Below, piece by piece: positions 1 through 13,434 of a stretch of 64,000 bases of DNA. The stretch spans positions 1,240,001-1,304,000 of the forward strand of contig CAVZHQ010000007.1 of assembly GCA_963775125.1 (NCBI GenBank), read 5' to 3'. Source of the DNA: JAHECQ01 sp963775125 (GTDB lineage Bacteria > Actinomycetota > Acidimicrobiia > Acidimicrobiales > SZUA-35). The notes below the pieces were generated by a model. That model had not been told where the DNA came from. It did no database searches and saw only the letters and a program-made list of their open reading frames with translations. Numbering within the stretch: the first letter of the stretch is position 1; every line of letters starts with the position of its first letter. A program made the position numbers and the translations under genes.

Positions 1-176
1 TCTGAGCGTCGGATGGCGCGGTCTGTAGGATCGAACAGGCAGGGACTTCACTGGCCCAGCCGGAGAAAGGTCGTCGCATCCTAGCGGAAAACACGATGAC
101 CTCCCGTGGTGATTATCGCCAGAACAGATGACTCTTGGTCCGGCCATTCCCCGGTGAGGCCGAATAGTTTGGGCCG

Positions 177-1454
177 ATGCTCGAGATCCTGACCGATATA
201 GAAGCGTCCCCCACTCCGTACCACGCCGTGGACCGTGCTCGGGTCCTGCTGAACGGTGCCGGCTTCACGACACTCGATCTCGCCGCGCCCTTCCCCTCGG
301 CCTTCCCCGCATCGCCGGGCAGGTACCTCATCGTCAGCGGTGGAGCGCTGATCGCCTGGGTCCAACCTGACCTCCCGCCGTCGGGCTTCTGCATCGTCGG
401 TGCGCACACCGACTCACCGAACCTCCGGGTGCGGGTGAATGCCGAGACCACATCCGCGGGTTGGGCGCAGGTTGGCATCGAGGTCTATGGCGGTGCCCTC
501 TACAACAGCTGGCTCGATCGGGATCTCGGCCTGGCAGGCCGGGTGATGGTCAGGCGCGACGGCGGCATTGCCGAGGTCCTCGTCATCGACCCCGACCCGA
601 TCCTGCGAATTCCCCAGCTGGCCATCCACCTCGACCGTGATGTCCGGGAGAAGGGCCTGCTCCTCGATCCCCAGCGGCATCTCACCCCCCTCTGGGCCCT
701 CAGCTCGTCGGAGGGCCCGAACCTGCGAACCCACGTCGGCGCCCTGGCCGGTGTCGATCCGGAGACCATCCTGGCTTGGGACCTGATGGCGTTCGACACC
801 CAACCGCCGGCGGTCATCGGCCGGGATCACGATCTGTTCGCCTCGGCCCGAATCGACAACCAGGTGTCGTGCTTCGCCGGCGTCCGCTCCTTGGCCGGGC
901 TCGACCCCACCTCGATCAGCCGGACTGCGGTGTTGGCGCTCTATGACCATGAGGAGGTCGGCTCGACGTCGTCCACCGGCGCCGCCGGCGGCTTCCTGGC
1001 CAATGTCCTCGAGCGCATCTCGGCCTCCGCCGGCGCGGACCGAACCGAACACCTCCGCCGCCTCGCCGCATCGGTCGTGGTGTCGGCGGACGGAGCGCAC
1101 GCCACGCACCCCAATTACGCCGACCGCCATGAACCCAGCCACCAGATCGCGGTCAACGGCGGCGTCGTCATCAAACGGAACGCCAACCAGCGTTATGCAA
1201 CCGACGGCGCCACCGAAGCGTGGTTCCGGTCCCTCGCCGCCGACGCCGGTCTCGGGGTGCAGACCTACCTCCACCGCAACGACTTGCCCTGCGGGTCGAC
1301 CATCGGACCGCTGAGCGCAGCCGAACTGGCGGTACCCACCATCGACATCGGAGCGCCCCAACTGGCCATGCACAGCGCTCGGGAGATGGCCGGCCTGAGC
1401 GACCTGAGCGACCTCGTGACCGCGCTCCGTGCTTGCTGGAAATCCCCGACATAG
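177..1454 (+). CDS. apeB: M18 family aminopeptidase
   Basis: A 425-residue metallo-aminopeptidase of family M18, expected to be cytosolic and to remove N-terminal (often acidic) residues from peptides using two metal ions. Family motifs are present in order: GAHTDSPN near residue 77 (metal-binding His), YNSWLDRDLG near 110, the EE pair in DHEEVGSTSS near 257, VIKRNANQRYATD near 330, and a C-terminal MHSARE His ligand near 400. Length is normal for the family and no break is seen. The start is the ATG closest to the first conserved segment; no strong ribosome site precedes it. It lies alone ahead of hppA. Substrate preference is inferred from the family only. Confidence 0.93.
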   Translation: MLEILTDIEASPTPYHAVDRARVLLNGAGFTTLDLAAPFPSAFPASPGRYLIVSGGALIAWVQPDLPPSGFCIVGAHTDSPNLRVRVNAETTSAGWAQVGIEVYGGALYNSWLDRDLGLAGRVMVRRDGGIAEVLVIDPDPILRIPQLAIHLDRDVREKGLLLDPQRHLTPLWALSSSEGPNLRTHVGALAGVDPETILAWDLMAFDTQPPAVIGRDHDLFASARIDNQVSCFAGVRSLAGLDPTSISRTAVLALYDHEEVGSTSSTGAAGGFLANVLERISASAGADRTEHLRRLAASVVVSADGAHATHPNYADRHEPSHQIAVNGGVVIKRNANQRYATDGATEAWFRSLAADAGLGVQTYLHRNDLPCGSTIGPLSAAELAVPTIDIGAPQLAMHSAREMAGLSDLSDLVTALRACWKSPT

Positions 1455-1481
1455 AACCACCACGTTTGTTGTGCCGAATAC

Positions 1482-1510
1482 TTGCCATGCACCGGGCGGG
1501 TGCCTAGCGT
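1482..1510 (+). promoter_or_regulatory. Candidate promoter for the first pyrophosphatase
   Basis: TTGCCA at 1482-1487 and TAGCGT at 1505-1510 are separated by exactly 17 bases, about 100 bases ahead of the hppA start. The same TAGCGT hexamer with a 17-base spacer precedes the second pyrophosphatase, which supports the reading. Pattern evidence only. Confidence 0.4.
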
Positions 1511-1609
1511 GACGGCTCGTCGTGCCCGCCACGACCCCTGAACGTGCGCGTTCCCTCCACGGGACCGCGCCCGTCACCGGGAACGAGAACCGAAAGGAAC
1601 GTCAACCTC

Positions 1610-3973
<2,364 letters not shown>

Positions 3974-3993
3974 ACCGGATAGTTCCTGAACGA

Positions 3994-4024
3994 GTGGGAC
4001 GTCGGCAGCCTGCCGGCGTCCCAC
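3994..4024 (+). terminator. Terminator-like hairpin after hppA
   Basis: GTGGGACGTCGGCAG (3994-4008) faces CTGCCGGCGTCCCAC (4010-4024), a 15-pair stem with one G-U pair. It starts 20 bases after the stop codon. No T-tract follows, as is usual in high-GC actinobacteria. It separates the two pyrophosphatase genes. Confidence 0.6.
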
Positions 4025-4040
4025 GCTCGCGTTCGGGTCG

Positions 4041-4069
4041 TTGTTCCTGCCTGCTCCCACCACTAGCGT
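4041..4069 (+). promoter_or_regulatory. Candidate promoter for the second pyrophosphatase
   Basis: TTGTTC at 4041-4046 and TAGCGT at 4064-4069 have a 17-base spacer and lie about 50 bases ahead of the GTG start at 4121, just after the terminator-like hairpin. The second gene could therefore be transcribed independently of the first. Confidence 0.42.
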
Positions 4070-4120
4070 TCCACGGTCGCCCGACCGGTGGCCAACTACA
4101 TCCCTCTGGAGAGGAGTGAC

Positions 4121-6232
<2,112 letters not shown>

Positions 6233-6242
6233 ACCGAGAACC

Positions 6243-7121
6243 GTGATCCGCAAGCTCTCCACCACTGACGCCTTCGTCGCCATCGACATCGCCGGGGCAC
6301 CCGCCACCGGCATCGTCCGGGCGGCACCGAAGATCCTGCAAGGCGGCGCGTCCGAGTTGGCCCGATCGGCCAGCTACACCTTCGCGGCGTTCGGGATCGC
6401 TCGGAGCGGAGCGTCTGCGGGCATCAACGCGAACCCCGACCAGGTCGACGCGGCCTGCCGGGCCGTTGCCGACGAACTGGCCCCCGACGCGGTCAACGGA
6501 GACTTGCTGCTCATCGCAGCCAAGGGAACCGACGCCGACGCTCTGGCGTCGCTCGGTTCCCCCGAGGCCACGCCGGCGGCGACTGTCGCCGGCGTGGTCG
6601 CGGCAACCCACTGGGCCCTTTCGGGGCTCGACGGCAAGAAGGTCGCCATCGAAGGCGTCGGCGAACTCGTCGACCTCTTGGGCGCTGCGCTCACCGCGGC
6701 CGGTGCGACGCTGGTCACCGTCGACGGCGCAGACAAGAAGCCCTGGCTCGTCTGGGGCGCCGATGCCGACGCCGTGCTCGCCGGGTCCAAGCCGGGCGCC
6801 CTGACCCATCAAGGCGGAGCGCTGGTCAAGGCCAAGGCCATCGTGCCTTGGGGTCCGATCCCCGTGACCACCAAGGCTTTCGCCGGTCTCCACGCTGCGG
6901 GGGTCGACGTGCTTCCCGATTTCATCTCGGCAAACGGGGCGCTGCTCGCGCCGCATCTCGCCGACACCTCACCCGAAGGCGTGGCCGCTCAGGTCTCTGC
7001 TCTGCTCGACGCAATTGGTCGAGATGGCGATGGCACGCTGCTCAACGCCTGCTACCAGGCCGAGGTCTTCTTGGCCACGTGGACCGACCAGCGCCTGTTC
7101 GGTCGCCCGCTCGCCTCCTGA
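6243..7121 (+). CDS. Degenerate Glu/Leu/Phe/Val dehydrogenase-like protein
   Basis: A 292-residue protein whose layout follows the ELFV amino-acid dehydrogenases: an N-terminal half with ELARSASYTFAAFGIARSG, then a Rossmann half around GLDGKKVAIEGVGELVDLLG. It is shorter than true family members (about 350-450). The catalytic GGAKGG-type loop is replaced by SGASAGI, with no lysine, so dehydrogenase activity is doubtful. The GTG start is 10 bases after hppA, so it may share its transcript. What it does beside a pyrophosphatase is unknown. Family placement is from memory of motif layout and is moderately secure. Confidence 0.6.
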   Translation: MIRKLSTTDAFVAIDIAGAPATGIVRAAPKILQGGASELARSASYTFAAFGIARSGASAGINANPDQVDAACRAVADELAPDAVNGDLLLIAAKGTDADALASLGSPEATPAATVAGVVAATHWALSGLDGKKVAIEGVGELVDLLGAALTAAGATLVTVDGADKKPWLVWGADADAVLAGSKPGALTHQGGALVKAKAIVPWGPIPVTTKAFAGLHAAGVDVLPDFISANGALLAPHLADTSPEGVAAQVSALLDAIGRDGDGTLLNACYQAEVFLATWTDQRLFGRPLAS

Positions 7122-7148
7122 CGTGTCCTGTTCGGTGCGCCTGCCCAT

Positions 7149-8305
7149 TCAGGCCTGCCGATCGACCCCCGAGATCACCACCACCGCCGGCCGCGCATCA
7201 TGCGGTCCGGGATCGTGCAATGCCCCGGCAAGTCCCGCAGCACCTGTGGCATCCGGTGGCGGCGTTACCTGCCCCGCGGCCAGTTCGGTTGCCTCGACGA
7301 GCTGCGTCCTCGGTCACCAGCACGGGCCAGCCTTCGGAGCGAACGAGGTGCTCCATCAGCGGGCGCCAGTCATAGGTGACGTCGTCGAGGATGCCGGTGG
7401 CGACACTCGACCGGCGGGGAAGGCCACGGCCGCATCGCGTCCGACGCAGCGATGACCGCCGCCCACTCGGACGAGCGACTGGCGGCCAACGCCGGCTCGA
7501 TCCGATGCCACGCCGCAACGAAGGGATGGGCGGACTCGGTCTGCACCGGGTGCAGGCGGGCACGGTATCGGCGTCGCTCCGGGATGGTCGGCTGCGGGAC
7601 AGGCCGTCCATCGTGGCGACGGCCATCGCTCCCCCACCGACCTGCAGGTAGAGATCGATGGACGTGGCGCGGTAGGTCACGAGTCAGCTGTTCGGCCAGT
7701 CTCGAGGCCGAGCGTGCGAGCTCCGTCAAAGGCGTCGGGGCAGGTGGTCCCCTGAACGGTGAACGCCTGGGCCCCACTGGTCAACGCATGCTGCAGCCGC
7801 GATCATGCACGGGTCACCGAGCTCGCCGTCGGTTCGGGCGCAGGTGACGATGGTGGCACCGAGCTGAGCGAGCTCGGCGACAACGACAGGATCGGCGTCG
7901 ACCGGCACGAAGACCTCGAGCGCACGGTTCACCGCTCGGGAGAGGACAGCTGCAGCCAGGGCGGCGTTGCCACACGAGGCGATCGCCAGCGGCGGCCGGT
8001 CCGAGGTTGGGTGTGCGATCCGTTCGACCTCGTCGAAGAGGAGGAGCCCGAACAGGTGCCGCGCCTTGTGTGATCCACCCACATTGGCGGTCTCGACCTT
8101 GCCCAGGACCTCCCGTTCGCCAGGCACGTCCAGCCGCACCATCGGGGTGACCACGAAGCCGGTGCCCGCAACCTTGGCGACCGAAGCGTCCAAACGTCCG
8201 ACGAGGTCGACGAACTGCTCGTCGGTCCATCCCCGCTCCATCGCGGTGACGTAGACGTCCAGCGAACGGCGGTACCGCAGGAACGGATTGGCCTTCCGAG
8301 GTCAC
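7149..8305 (-). CDS. Threonine-synthase-like PLP enzyme (frame-broken)
   Basis: A fold-type II pyridoxal-phosphate enzyme of about 385 residues, readable only by joining frames. Recognisable pieces in order are NPFLRYRRSLDVY, ETANVGGSHKARHLFG (candidate PLP lysine), ASCGNAALAAAV (phosphate loop), LYLQVGGGAMA, and a C-terminus ending VVVISGVDRQA before TGA at 7149-7151. These match threonine-synthase/threonine-dehydratase-like lyases. Breaks lie near 8290, 7750, 7690, 7560, 7440 and 7300. A GTG at 8305 overlaps the upstream gene's TGA (GTGA), implying translational coupling. Since motifs continue across each break, assembly indels are likelier than decay, but a pseudogene cannot be excluded. 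Substrate unknown. Confidence 0.65.
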
Positions 8306-9845
8306 GCCAGGCCGGTGCGCTGGTTGAAGTCGGTGATGAGCTCGTCCCAGACCTCGACAGTCGGCACCATGGCGTCCCACCACGACTGCTCTCGCCGGGC
8401 AACGAAGGAGTTCGAGATCGAGGTTCTGCTGCTCGACCCAGGTGAAGTAGCCCGAGGTTGAAGATCCGGCGCCGTTCCCGGTCGTCGAGATCGAGGACGG
8501 CATGAACGCCGGGATCCCCGAGATGCCGCTCGACCGTGGCGGCTGCCTCTGACCGACCGAAGGACCCGCCGTAGTCTCGCTCCAGAATCGGCGCTCGACC
8601 GCTGGCGTACATGGCCGCTCCGTCGGTGGCCACCGTGATGACCACGTCATCCGGGCCCAACTTGCGCAGCCGGGCGAAGGCGATGGCGGCCGCGGCGTTG
8701 GCGATCGACGAGTAGCCGAAGTGCTCGAACTGGGCAATCAAGGCGGGGTCGAGCCCGAACTCGTCGGCCAGGTACTCCCGCCCGACCTCGGACTGGAACA
8801 CCAGGTCGAGCTGATCGGTCACCTGGTCGCTGACGGCGACCACGACATCGGTGTTGTGCACGTTGTGGATCAGCGGGATGTGTTTGTCGCCGATGCCTTG
8901 GATGTTGTGCTCGCCAAAGCCGTTCTCGAGCATCGTCGGACACTCGAGCGCTTCGACAGCCACGATCTCGGTGCCGAACTGCGCCTTGAGGTAGTCGCCT
9001 GCAGCAATCGTTCCGGCCGAACCGGTAGCCGAGACGAAGCCGCGCGAGCTGAAGGTCGGCCACCCCACCGCCGCCACGGGGAATGAGGGACTGGTACACG
9101 GCCGCCAGGGCAGGGCCCGTGACCGTGCGGTGCACGAGATAGTTGCCGAACTCACAGAACTGGTTGATGACCACGTTTTCGGGGGACTGGGCGAGCACCG
9201 CGCACGTGTCGTAGATCTCCTTCACGTTGCTCTCGGTTCCCGGTGTGCGGATGATGTCGTTTGCCGGGTCGATCGTCCATCGGTTCAGCCAATCGAAACG
9301 CTCTTGGCTCATCCCGGCCGGCAACACCGCGACGCCTCGGCTGTCCATGATGCGACTGATGGCCACACCACCGCGCGCGTAGTTGCCGGTTGACGGCCAG
9401 ATGGCCCGATGGACCGTCGGGATCGAACGTTCCGGTGACCACCCGCGGCGCAAGGCAGGCGTAGGCGGCGAGGACCTTGTGGGCGGTGATCATGGGGAAC
9501 CGATCACCGACGATGAGCACGATGCGGGCGTCGACGCCGGTGAGCGCCGACGGGAGTTCGATGTGGAACGGCACCTCGACCAACTCGGCCACGGCGTTCT
9601 CATCGGTGTTGTGCCAGTGCACCCGGAACAGGTTGCGGGCGTCGGGGAGACGGTGATCGACACCGGCCAGATCGGCGAGGATGGCCGGGTCGATGATCGA
9701 CGGATTGCGAAGTTCGGCGAAGGTCGGAAGCCGAATACCCTTCTCTCGAAAGCGACCGACCGAGCGGTCGCGGCGCGGCCTCGTCAACCACCACATCGGC
9801 CAATCCGATGTTGGGTGCCGTCGGCATGATCTTGGGTTCGGTCAT
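8302..9845 (-). CDS. Cysteine-synthase-fold PLP enzyme (frame-broken)
   Basis: About 514 residues when frames are joined, of the kind usually annotated as a PLP-dependent beta-subunit-like protein. Segments in order are MTEPKIMPTAPNIG, RNPSIIDPAILADLAGVDH, ITAHKVLAAYACL, STGNYARGGVAISRIMDS, NQFCEFGNYLVHRTVTG, FVSATGSAGTIAAGDYLK and HFGYSSIANAAAAIAFARL. The C-terminus is DELITDFNQRTGLA before TGA at 8302-8304. Breaks lie near 9775, 9410, 9075, 8460 and 8410. It is the first gene of a two-gene unit with the threonine-synthase-like gene. The fold is clear from the phosphate-loop-like GSAGT segment and overall order; the reaction is not known. Confidence 0.68.
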
Positions 9846-9974
9846 GAGCAACCTCCTGGTACAGGAATGTAGCGACGGGCCTGGCGTGTCAGCGTTCGGC
9901 CACGCCAACCGGCTAGCTTGTGCATCGGCCGGTCGGAGCGACGCCTGACCGAAAACACACGGGGTGGAGTTCCA

Positions 9975-10937
9975 ATGGTTCGATACGACGAAGAAACAGC
10001 GAAGCGCGGCCAGAAATACATCGAGGACCGGCGGGGCTCTGGCGGACGTCGTGGCTCCAGTGCTTCGGCCGGGGGGCTGCCCATCGGGAAGGTCGGCGGT
10101 ATCGGCGGCATCATCATCGCCATCCTTCTCGCCGTTCTCGGCGGGGGTGCGTTGAACGGGGGCGGCGGGACGAACTCCGGTTTCGACATCGGGGCAACCG
10201 GTTTCGACAACGACGCGCAAGTCGCCACCGACATCGAGAACACCGGTCCGGCCGTCGATCCCGACGCCGACACCGTCGAGTTCATGGGCTTCTTGATGCT
10301 CGACATTCAAGAGGTGTGGACCGACTACTTCCAGCAGGCGGGCCAACAGTACGAAGAAACCAAGATGGTCCTGTTCACCGATTCGGTGTCGACCGGTTGC
10401 GGCAATGCCACCTCGGCTGTCGGACCGTTCTACTGCCCAGCGCCGGGCGACAACAAGGTCTACATCGACCTCGGCTTCTACGACGAGCTGGCCAGCAAGT
10501 TCGGTGCGCCCGGCGACTTCGCCCAGGCCTACGTCATCGCCCATGAGGTCGGTCATCACATTCAATCGGTCACCGGCATCAGCGATCAGATCCGCCAGGC
10601 CCAGTCGCAGAACCCCGGGTCCAAGAATGAGCTCTCGGTTCGCCAGGAGCTACAGGCCGATTGCCTCGCCGGCGTCTGGGCCTTCTCGGCCAGCAAGCGG
10701 ACGATCGAAAACGGTCAGCCGATCATCGAGCGGGGCGATATCTCCGAGGGTCTCGGCGCAGCAGCCGCCGTCGGCGACGACCGCATCCAGGCTTCAGCCG
10801 GCATGAGCGTCGACCCCCACACCTGGACCCACGGCTCGGCCGAGGCCCGCGAGAACTGGTTCATGGTCGGTTTCCGTTCGGGTGACCCCGAGCAGTGCGA
10901 CACCTTCGCCGTCTCCTCCGACGAGGTCGGCCTCTAG
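9975..10937 (+). CDS. ypfJ: YpfJ-family neutral zinc metallopeptidase
   Basis: A 320-residue protein of the YpfJ/KPN_02809 putative zinc-peptidase family. The N-terminus is basic, followed by one membrane segment (VGGIGGIIIAILLAVLGGG, about residues 40-58), so the catalytic part is probably extracytoplasmic. Conserved features are GPFYCPAPGDNKVYIDL, the zinc motif HEVGHHIQ near residue 200, and RQELQADCLAGVWA with the downstream acidic ligand. Start is ATG 9975 with GGGGTGGAG 5 bases upstream. Substrate is unknown in the family. Its TAG stop is part of the CTAG target into which the IS5-like element has inserted, so the reading frame is preserved exactly. Confidence 0.9.
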   Translation: MVRYDEETAKRGQKYIEDRRGSGGRRGSSASAGGLPIGKVGGIGGIIIAILLAVLGGGALNGGGGTNSGFDIGATGFDNDAQVATDIENTGPAVDPDADTVEFMGFLMLDIQEVWTDYFQQAGQQYEETKMVLFTDSVSTGCGNATSAVGPFYCPAPGDNKVYIDLGFYDELASKFGAPGDFAQAYVIAHEVGHHIQSVTGISDQIRQAQSQNPGSKNELSVRQELQADCLAGVWAFSASKRTIENGQPIIERGDISEGLGAAAAVGDDRIQASAGMSVDPHTWTHGSAEARENWFMVGFRSGDPEQCDTFAVSSDEVGL

Positions 10938-12255
10938 CAGGGTGAGGAAAATCGGGGTTGTTGTCGCCGGGGTCGAGTGGTGGGGTGTTGCCCACCGTGG
11001 TTGAGGTGTTCGGGGTGGTTCGGGGTTGCCCGTCTGGTGGGCGCTGCTGGTCGCCCGTTCGGCTGGTTGAGCCGGTGTGGCCGGGGTGTTGGTCAGGTGG
11101 TGGCGGCGTCGAGAGCGGTGATCCGGATCAGGTTGTAGACAGCGGCTTCGATCTTGAACCAGGCCCGGTTGCGTTGTTGGCCGATGTAGCGGACCTTGCG
11201 TCCCGTGCCGACGGTTTTCACCCAACCGAAGGGTTCCTCCACACGTTTACGGATCCGCTGCGACACGGCGTAGCCGCTGTGGCGGGTGGTCCGGCCATCG
11301 ATCGTGGAGCGACGGTTGCTGGTGTTCTGCGCGACGTGCGGGGTGAACCCGAGCCCGCGGACAACAGCAACGAAGTCTCGGGTGTCGTAGCCCTTGTCCG
11401 CTGCCACGGTCCGACGACGTTTCGTTGCCGGGAGCCGGCCCAGCATGACTTTCGCCGTGTCGCGTTCCGCGTAGCCGGTGGCCTGGGTCAGTTCGGCGTC
11501 GACGATCAACGCGGTCCGGTTCTCGATCAACACGTGTCCCATGTAGGACAGCTCCGCTGCGGTGTTGCTGGACTTGCGGAACAGCAACGCCTCGGGGTCG
11601 GTGGTGGAGGTATGGGTCGAGTTCGACCGCTTCTGGCCTTTGAAGTCGACCTCGGCGTTGCGGCCCTTGAACCCGTTCCCGTCACCATCGCTGTCAGGGC
11701 CGCGGTCGTTGGGTTTGAAGCTCTTGTTCGATGCCCACGCCTGCAACAAGGTCCCGTCCACCGAGAAATGATCCGACGACATGTAGCGACGCAGTTTCGC
11801 CTGCTCCACGACCGCAGCGAAGAACACATCGGCGATGTCGTGATCCAGCAGGCGTTGACGGTTCTTGGAGAACGTGGTCGGGTCGAAGGCCCGGTCGTCG
11901 ATCTTGAGGTCCAGGAACCACTTGAACAACATGTCGTAGTTCAGTCGCTCGCAGAACGCCCGCTCGGAACGGATCGAGTACAACGCCATCAACACCGTCG
12001 CTTTCAACAGTGTCTCCGGGGGCACCGACCGGCGGCCCGACACGGCGTACATCGCGTCGAACTCGTCGTCCATGCCCGCCAGGACCTCGTCCACCACCGA
12101 CCGGATCCGCCGGATCGGGTGATCGACCGGGATCAGATCCTCGGTCGACAACGACGACAACATCGACAACTGGTGCTCGGGCGTTCCACGCATGCCCCCA
12201 TTCTTTTCGATCCCAGCACCAAACGCGAGCACCTCAACCGAACTTCAGCACCCTG
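10938..12255 (-). mobile_element. IS5-family insertion sequence, 1318 bp
   Basis: The ends are imperfect inverted repeats: CAGGGTGAGGAAAATCGG on the left and, reading inward from the right, CAGGGTGCTGAAGTTCGG (14 of 18 identical). The element is flanked by CTAG on both sides (10934-10937 and 12256-12259), the 4-bp YTAR-type target duplication typical of one IS5 subgroup. One transposase gene fills it. About 150 bases of G/T-rich non-coding DNA lie between the left end and the transposase stop. No internal damage is visible, so it may be recent and active. Confidence 0.9.
11093..12193 (-). CDS. IS5 family transposase
   Basis: A 366-residue DDE transposase. The N-terminal DUF772-like region includes FCERLNYDMLFKWFLDL and FSKNRQRLLDHD. 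The catalytic domain has HFSVDGTLLQAW (first Asp), VAADKGYDTRDF (second Asp) and KRVEEPFGWVKT (Glu). Length and order are those of common actinobacterial and proteobacterial IS5 members. ATG 12193 starts the conserved MRGTPEHQLSMLSS segment; an earlier in-frame ATG at 12232 lies almost in the terminal repeat. It is the only gene of the element. Confidence 0.93.
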   Translation of the reverse strand: MRGTPEHQLSMLSSLSTEDLIPVDHPIRRIRSVVDEVLAGMDDEFDAMYAVSGRRSVPPETLLKATVLMALYSIRSERAFCERLNYDMLFKWFLDLKIDDRAFDPTTFSKNRQRLLDHDIADVFFAAVVEQAKLRRYMSSDHFSVDGTLLQAWASNKSFKPNDRGPDSDGDGNGFKGRNAEVDFKGQKRSNSTHTSTTDPEALLFRKSSNTAAELSYMGHVLIENRTALIVDAELTQATGYAERDTAKVMLGRLPATKRRRTVAADKGYDTRDFVAVVRGLGFTPHVAQNTSNRRSTIDGRTTRHSGYAVSQRIRKRVEEPFGWVKTVGTGRKVRYIGQQRNRAWFKIEAAVYNLIRITALDAATT

Positions 12256-12258
12256 CTA

Positions 12259-13431
12259 GTGTGCTGAGTCGTTAGTTCGACGGAATTTTCGTTGGGTGTT
12301 TCCGGTTGTTGTCGGTGTCGACGACGATGGGAGGCACTCATGGGACAGCGTGGACGGCCGACAGCTCGGATCGTGTTGAGTGATGACGAGCGTGAAACGC
12401 TTGAGCGTTGGGCGCGCCGCCCCAAGACGGGTCAGGCGTTGGCGTTGAGATGCCGGATCGTGCTCGCCTCGGCCGAGGGTTTGACGAACCAGGAGATCGC
12501 CAAGCGTTTGGGGTGCAACCCGGTCACGGTCGGCAAGTGGCGGACACGGTTCGCTGCGAACCGTCTCGACGGGCTGATCGACGAACCCCGTCCGGGTCAA
12601 CCGCGCAAGGTCACCGACGAGATCGTCGAGCAGGTGATCGTCGCGACGTTGGAGACCAAGCCCGATGACGGGTCGACGCAGTGGTCAACCCGGACGATGG
12701 CCGCCAAGGTCGGGTTGAACCAGACCGCAGTCTCCCGGATCTGGCGGACGTTCGGGTTGAAACCGCATCGGATCGAGGACTTCAAGCTGTCCACTGACCC
12801 GCAGTTCATCGACAAGGTCCGCGATGTCGTCGGGCTCTACCTGAACCCGCCCGACGCAGCCGTGGTGTTGTGCGTCGACGAAAAGACCCAGGTCCAGGCA
12901 TTGGATCGGACCGCGCCGGTGTTACCGATGCTGCCCGGCACACCGGCCCGCCGGAGCTACACCTACGTCCGCAACGGCACCTCGGACCTCTACGCCGCCC
13001 TCGATGTCGCGTCCGGGAGGGTGATCACCCAGATGACCGACCAGCATCGTGCGGTCGAGTTCCGGGCGTTCTTGAACTTGATCGACCGCAACGTCCCCGC
13101 CGGTCTCGCCGTCCACGTCATCTGCGACAACGCCTCAACCCACAAGGCCCCAGAGATCCAGCGCTGGCTGAAACGCCACCGCCGATTCACTATGCACTAC
13201 ACGCCGACCTACAGCTCCTGGCTCAACCAAGTCGAACGCTGGTTCTCCGAACTCACCACCAAGAAACTCCGCCGCTCCACCCACCACTCCGTGACCGAAC
13301 TGCGACGCGACATCGACAACTGGGTCGAACACTGGAACGCCAACCCACGCCCCTTCATCTGGCGCAAGACCGCCGACGAGATCCTCGCCAACCTCGCCTC
13401 ATATCTTCAACGAATCAACGACTCAGGACAC
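12259..13431 (+). mobile_element. IS630-family insertion sequence, 1173 bp
   Basis: The ends match as inverted repeats: with the flanking TA, the left reads TAGTGTGCTGAGTCGTT and the right, read inward, TAGTGTCCTGAGTCGTT, with 20 of 23 positions matching when extended. TA is duplicated at 12257-12258 and 13432-13433, the standard IS630/Tc1 target. The element sits directly against the IS5-like element with no unique DNA between. Either insertion order gives the observed junctions, because each IS630 end plus TA recreates CTAG. Confidence 0.9.
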
Positions 13432-13434
13432 TAG
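12340..13434 (+). CDS. IS630 family transposase
   Basis: A 364-residue transposase. A helix-turn-helix DNA-binding half is recognisable around TNQEIAKRLGCNPVTVGKWR, followed by the DDE catalytic half with VLCVDEKTQVQ, VICDNASTHK and SSWLNQVERWFSE. ATG 12340 has GGGAGG 5 bases upstream. The final codons run GGA CAC TAG, where TA is the duplicated target and G is chromosomal DNA, so the transposase borrows its stop codon from the insertion site. Complete and apparently functional. Confidence 0.93.
   Translation: MGQRGRPTARIVLSDDERETLERWARRPKTGQALALRCRIVLASAEGLTNQEIAKRLGCNPVTVGKWRTRFAANRLDGLIDEPRPGQPRKVTDEIVEQVIVATLETKPDDGSTQWSTRTMAAKVGLNQTAVSRIWRTFGLKPHRIEDFKLSTDPQFIDKVRDVVGLYLNPPDAAVVLCVDEKTQVQALDRTAPVLPMLPGTPARRSYTYVRNGTSDLYAALDVASGRVITQMTDQHRAVEFRAFLNLIDRNVPAGLAVHVICDNASTHKAPEIQRWLKRHRRFTMHYTPTYSSWLNQVERWFSELTTKKLRRSTHHSVTELRRDIDNWVEHWNANPRPFIWRKTADEILANLASYLQRINDSGH

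Noticed and set aside
1..176. Upstream partial gene at the left edge
   Set aside because: No frame across this stretch shows recognisable protein sequence; left unassigned.
8302..9845. Additional TGA-coded selenocysteine in the PLP genes
   Set aside because: The breaks change reading frame rather than being in-frame stops at cysteine positions.
11562..11771. A passenger gene opposite the IS5 transposase
   Set aside because: It lies within the transposase coding region on the other strand and shows no independent features.
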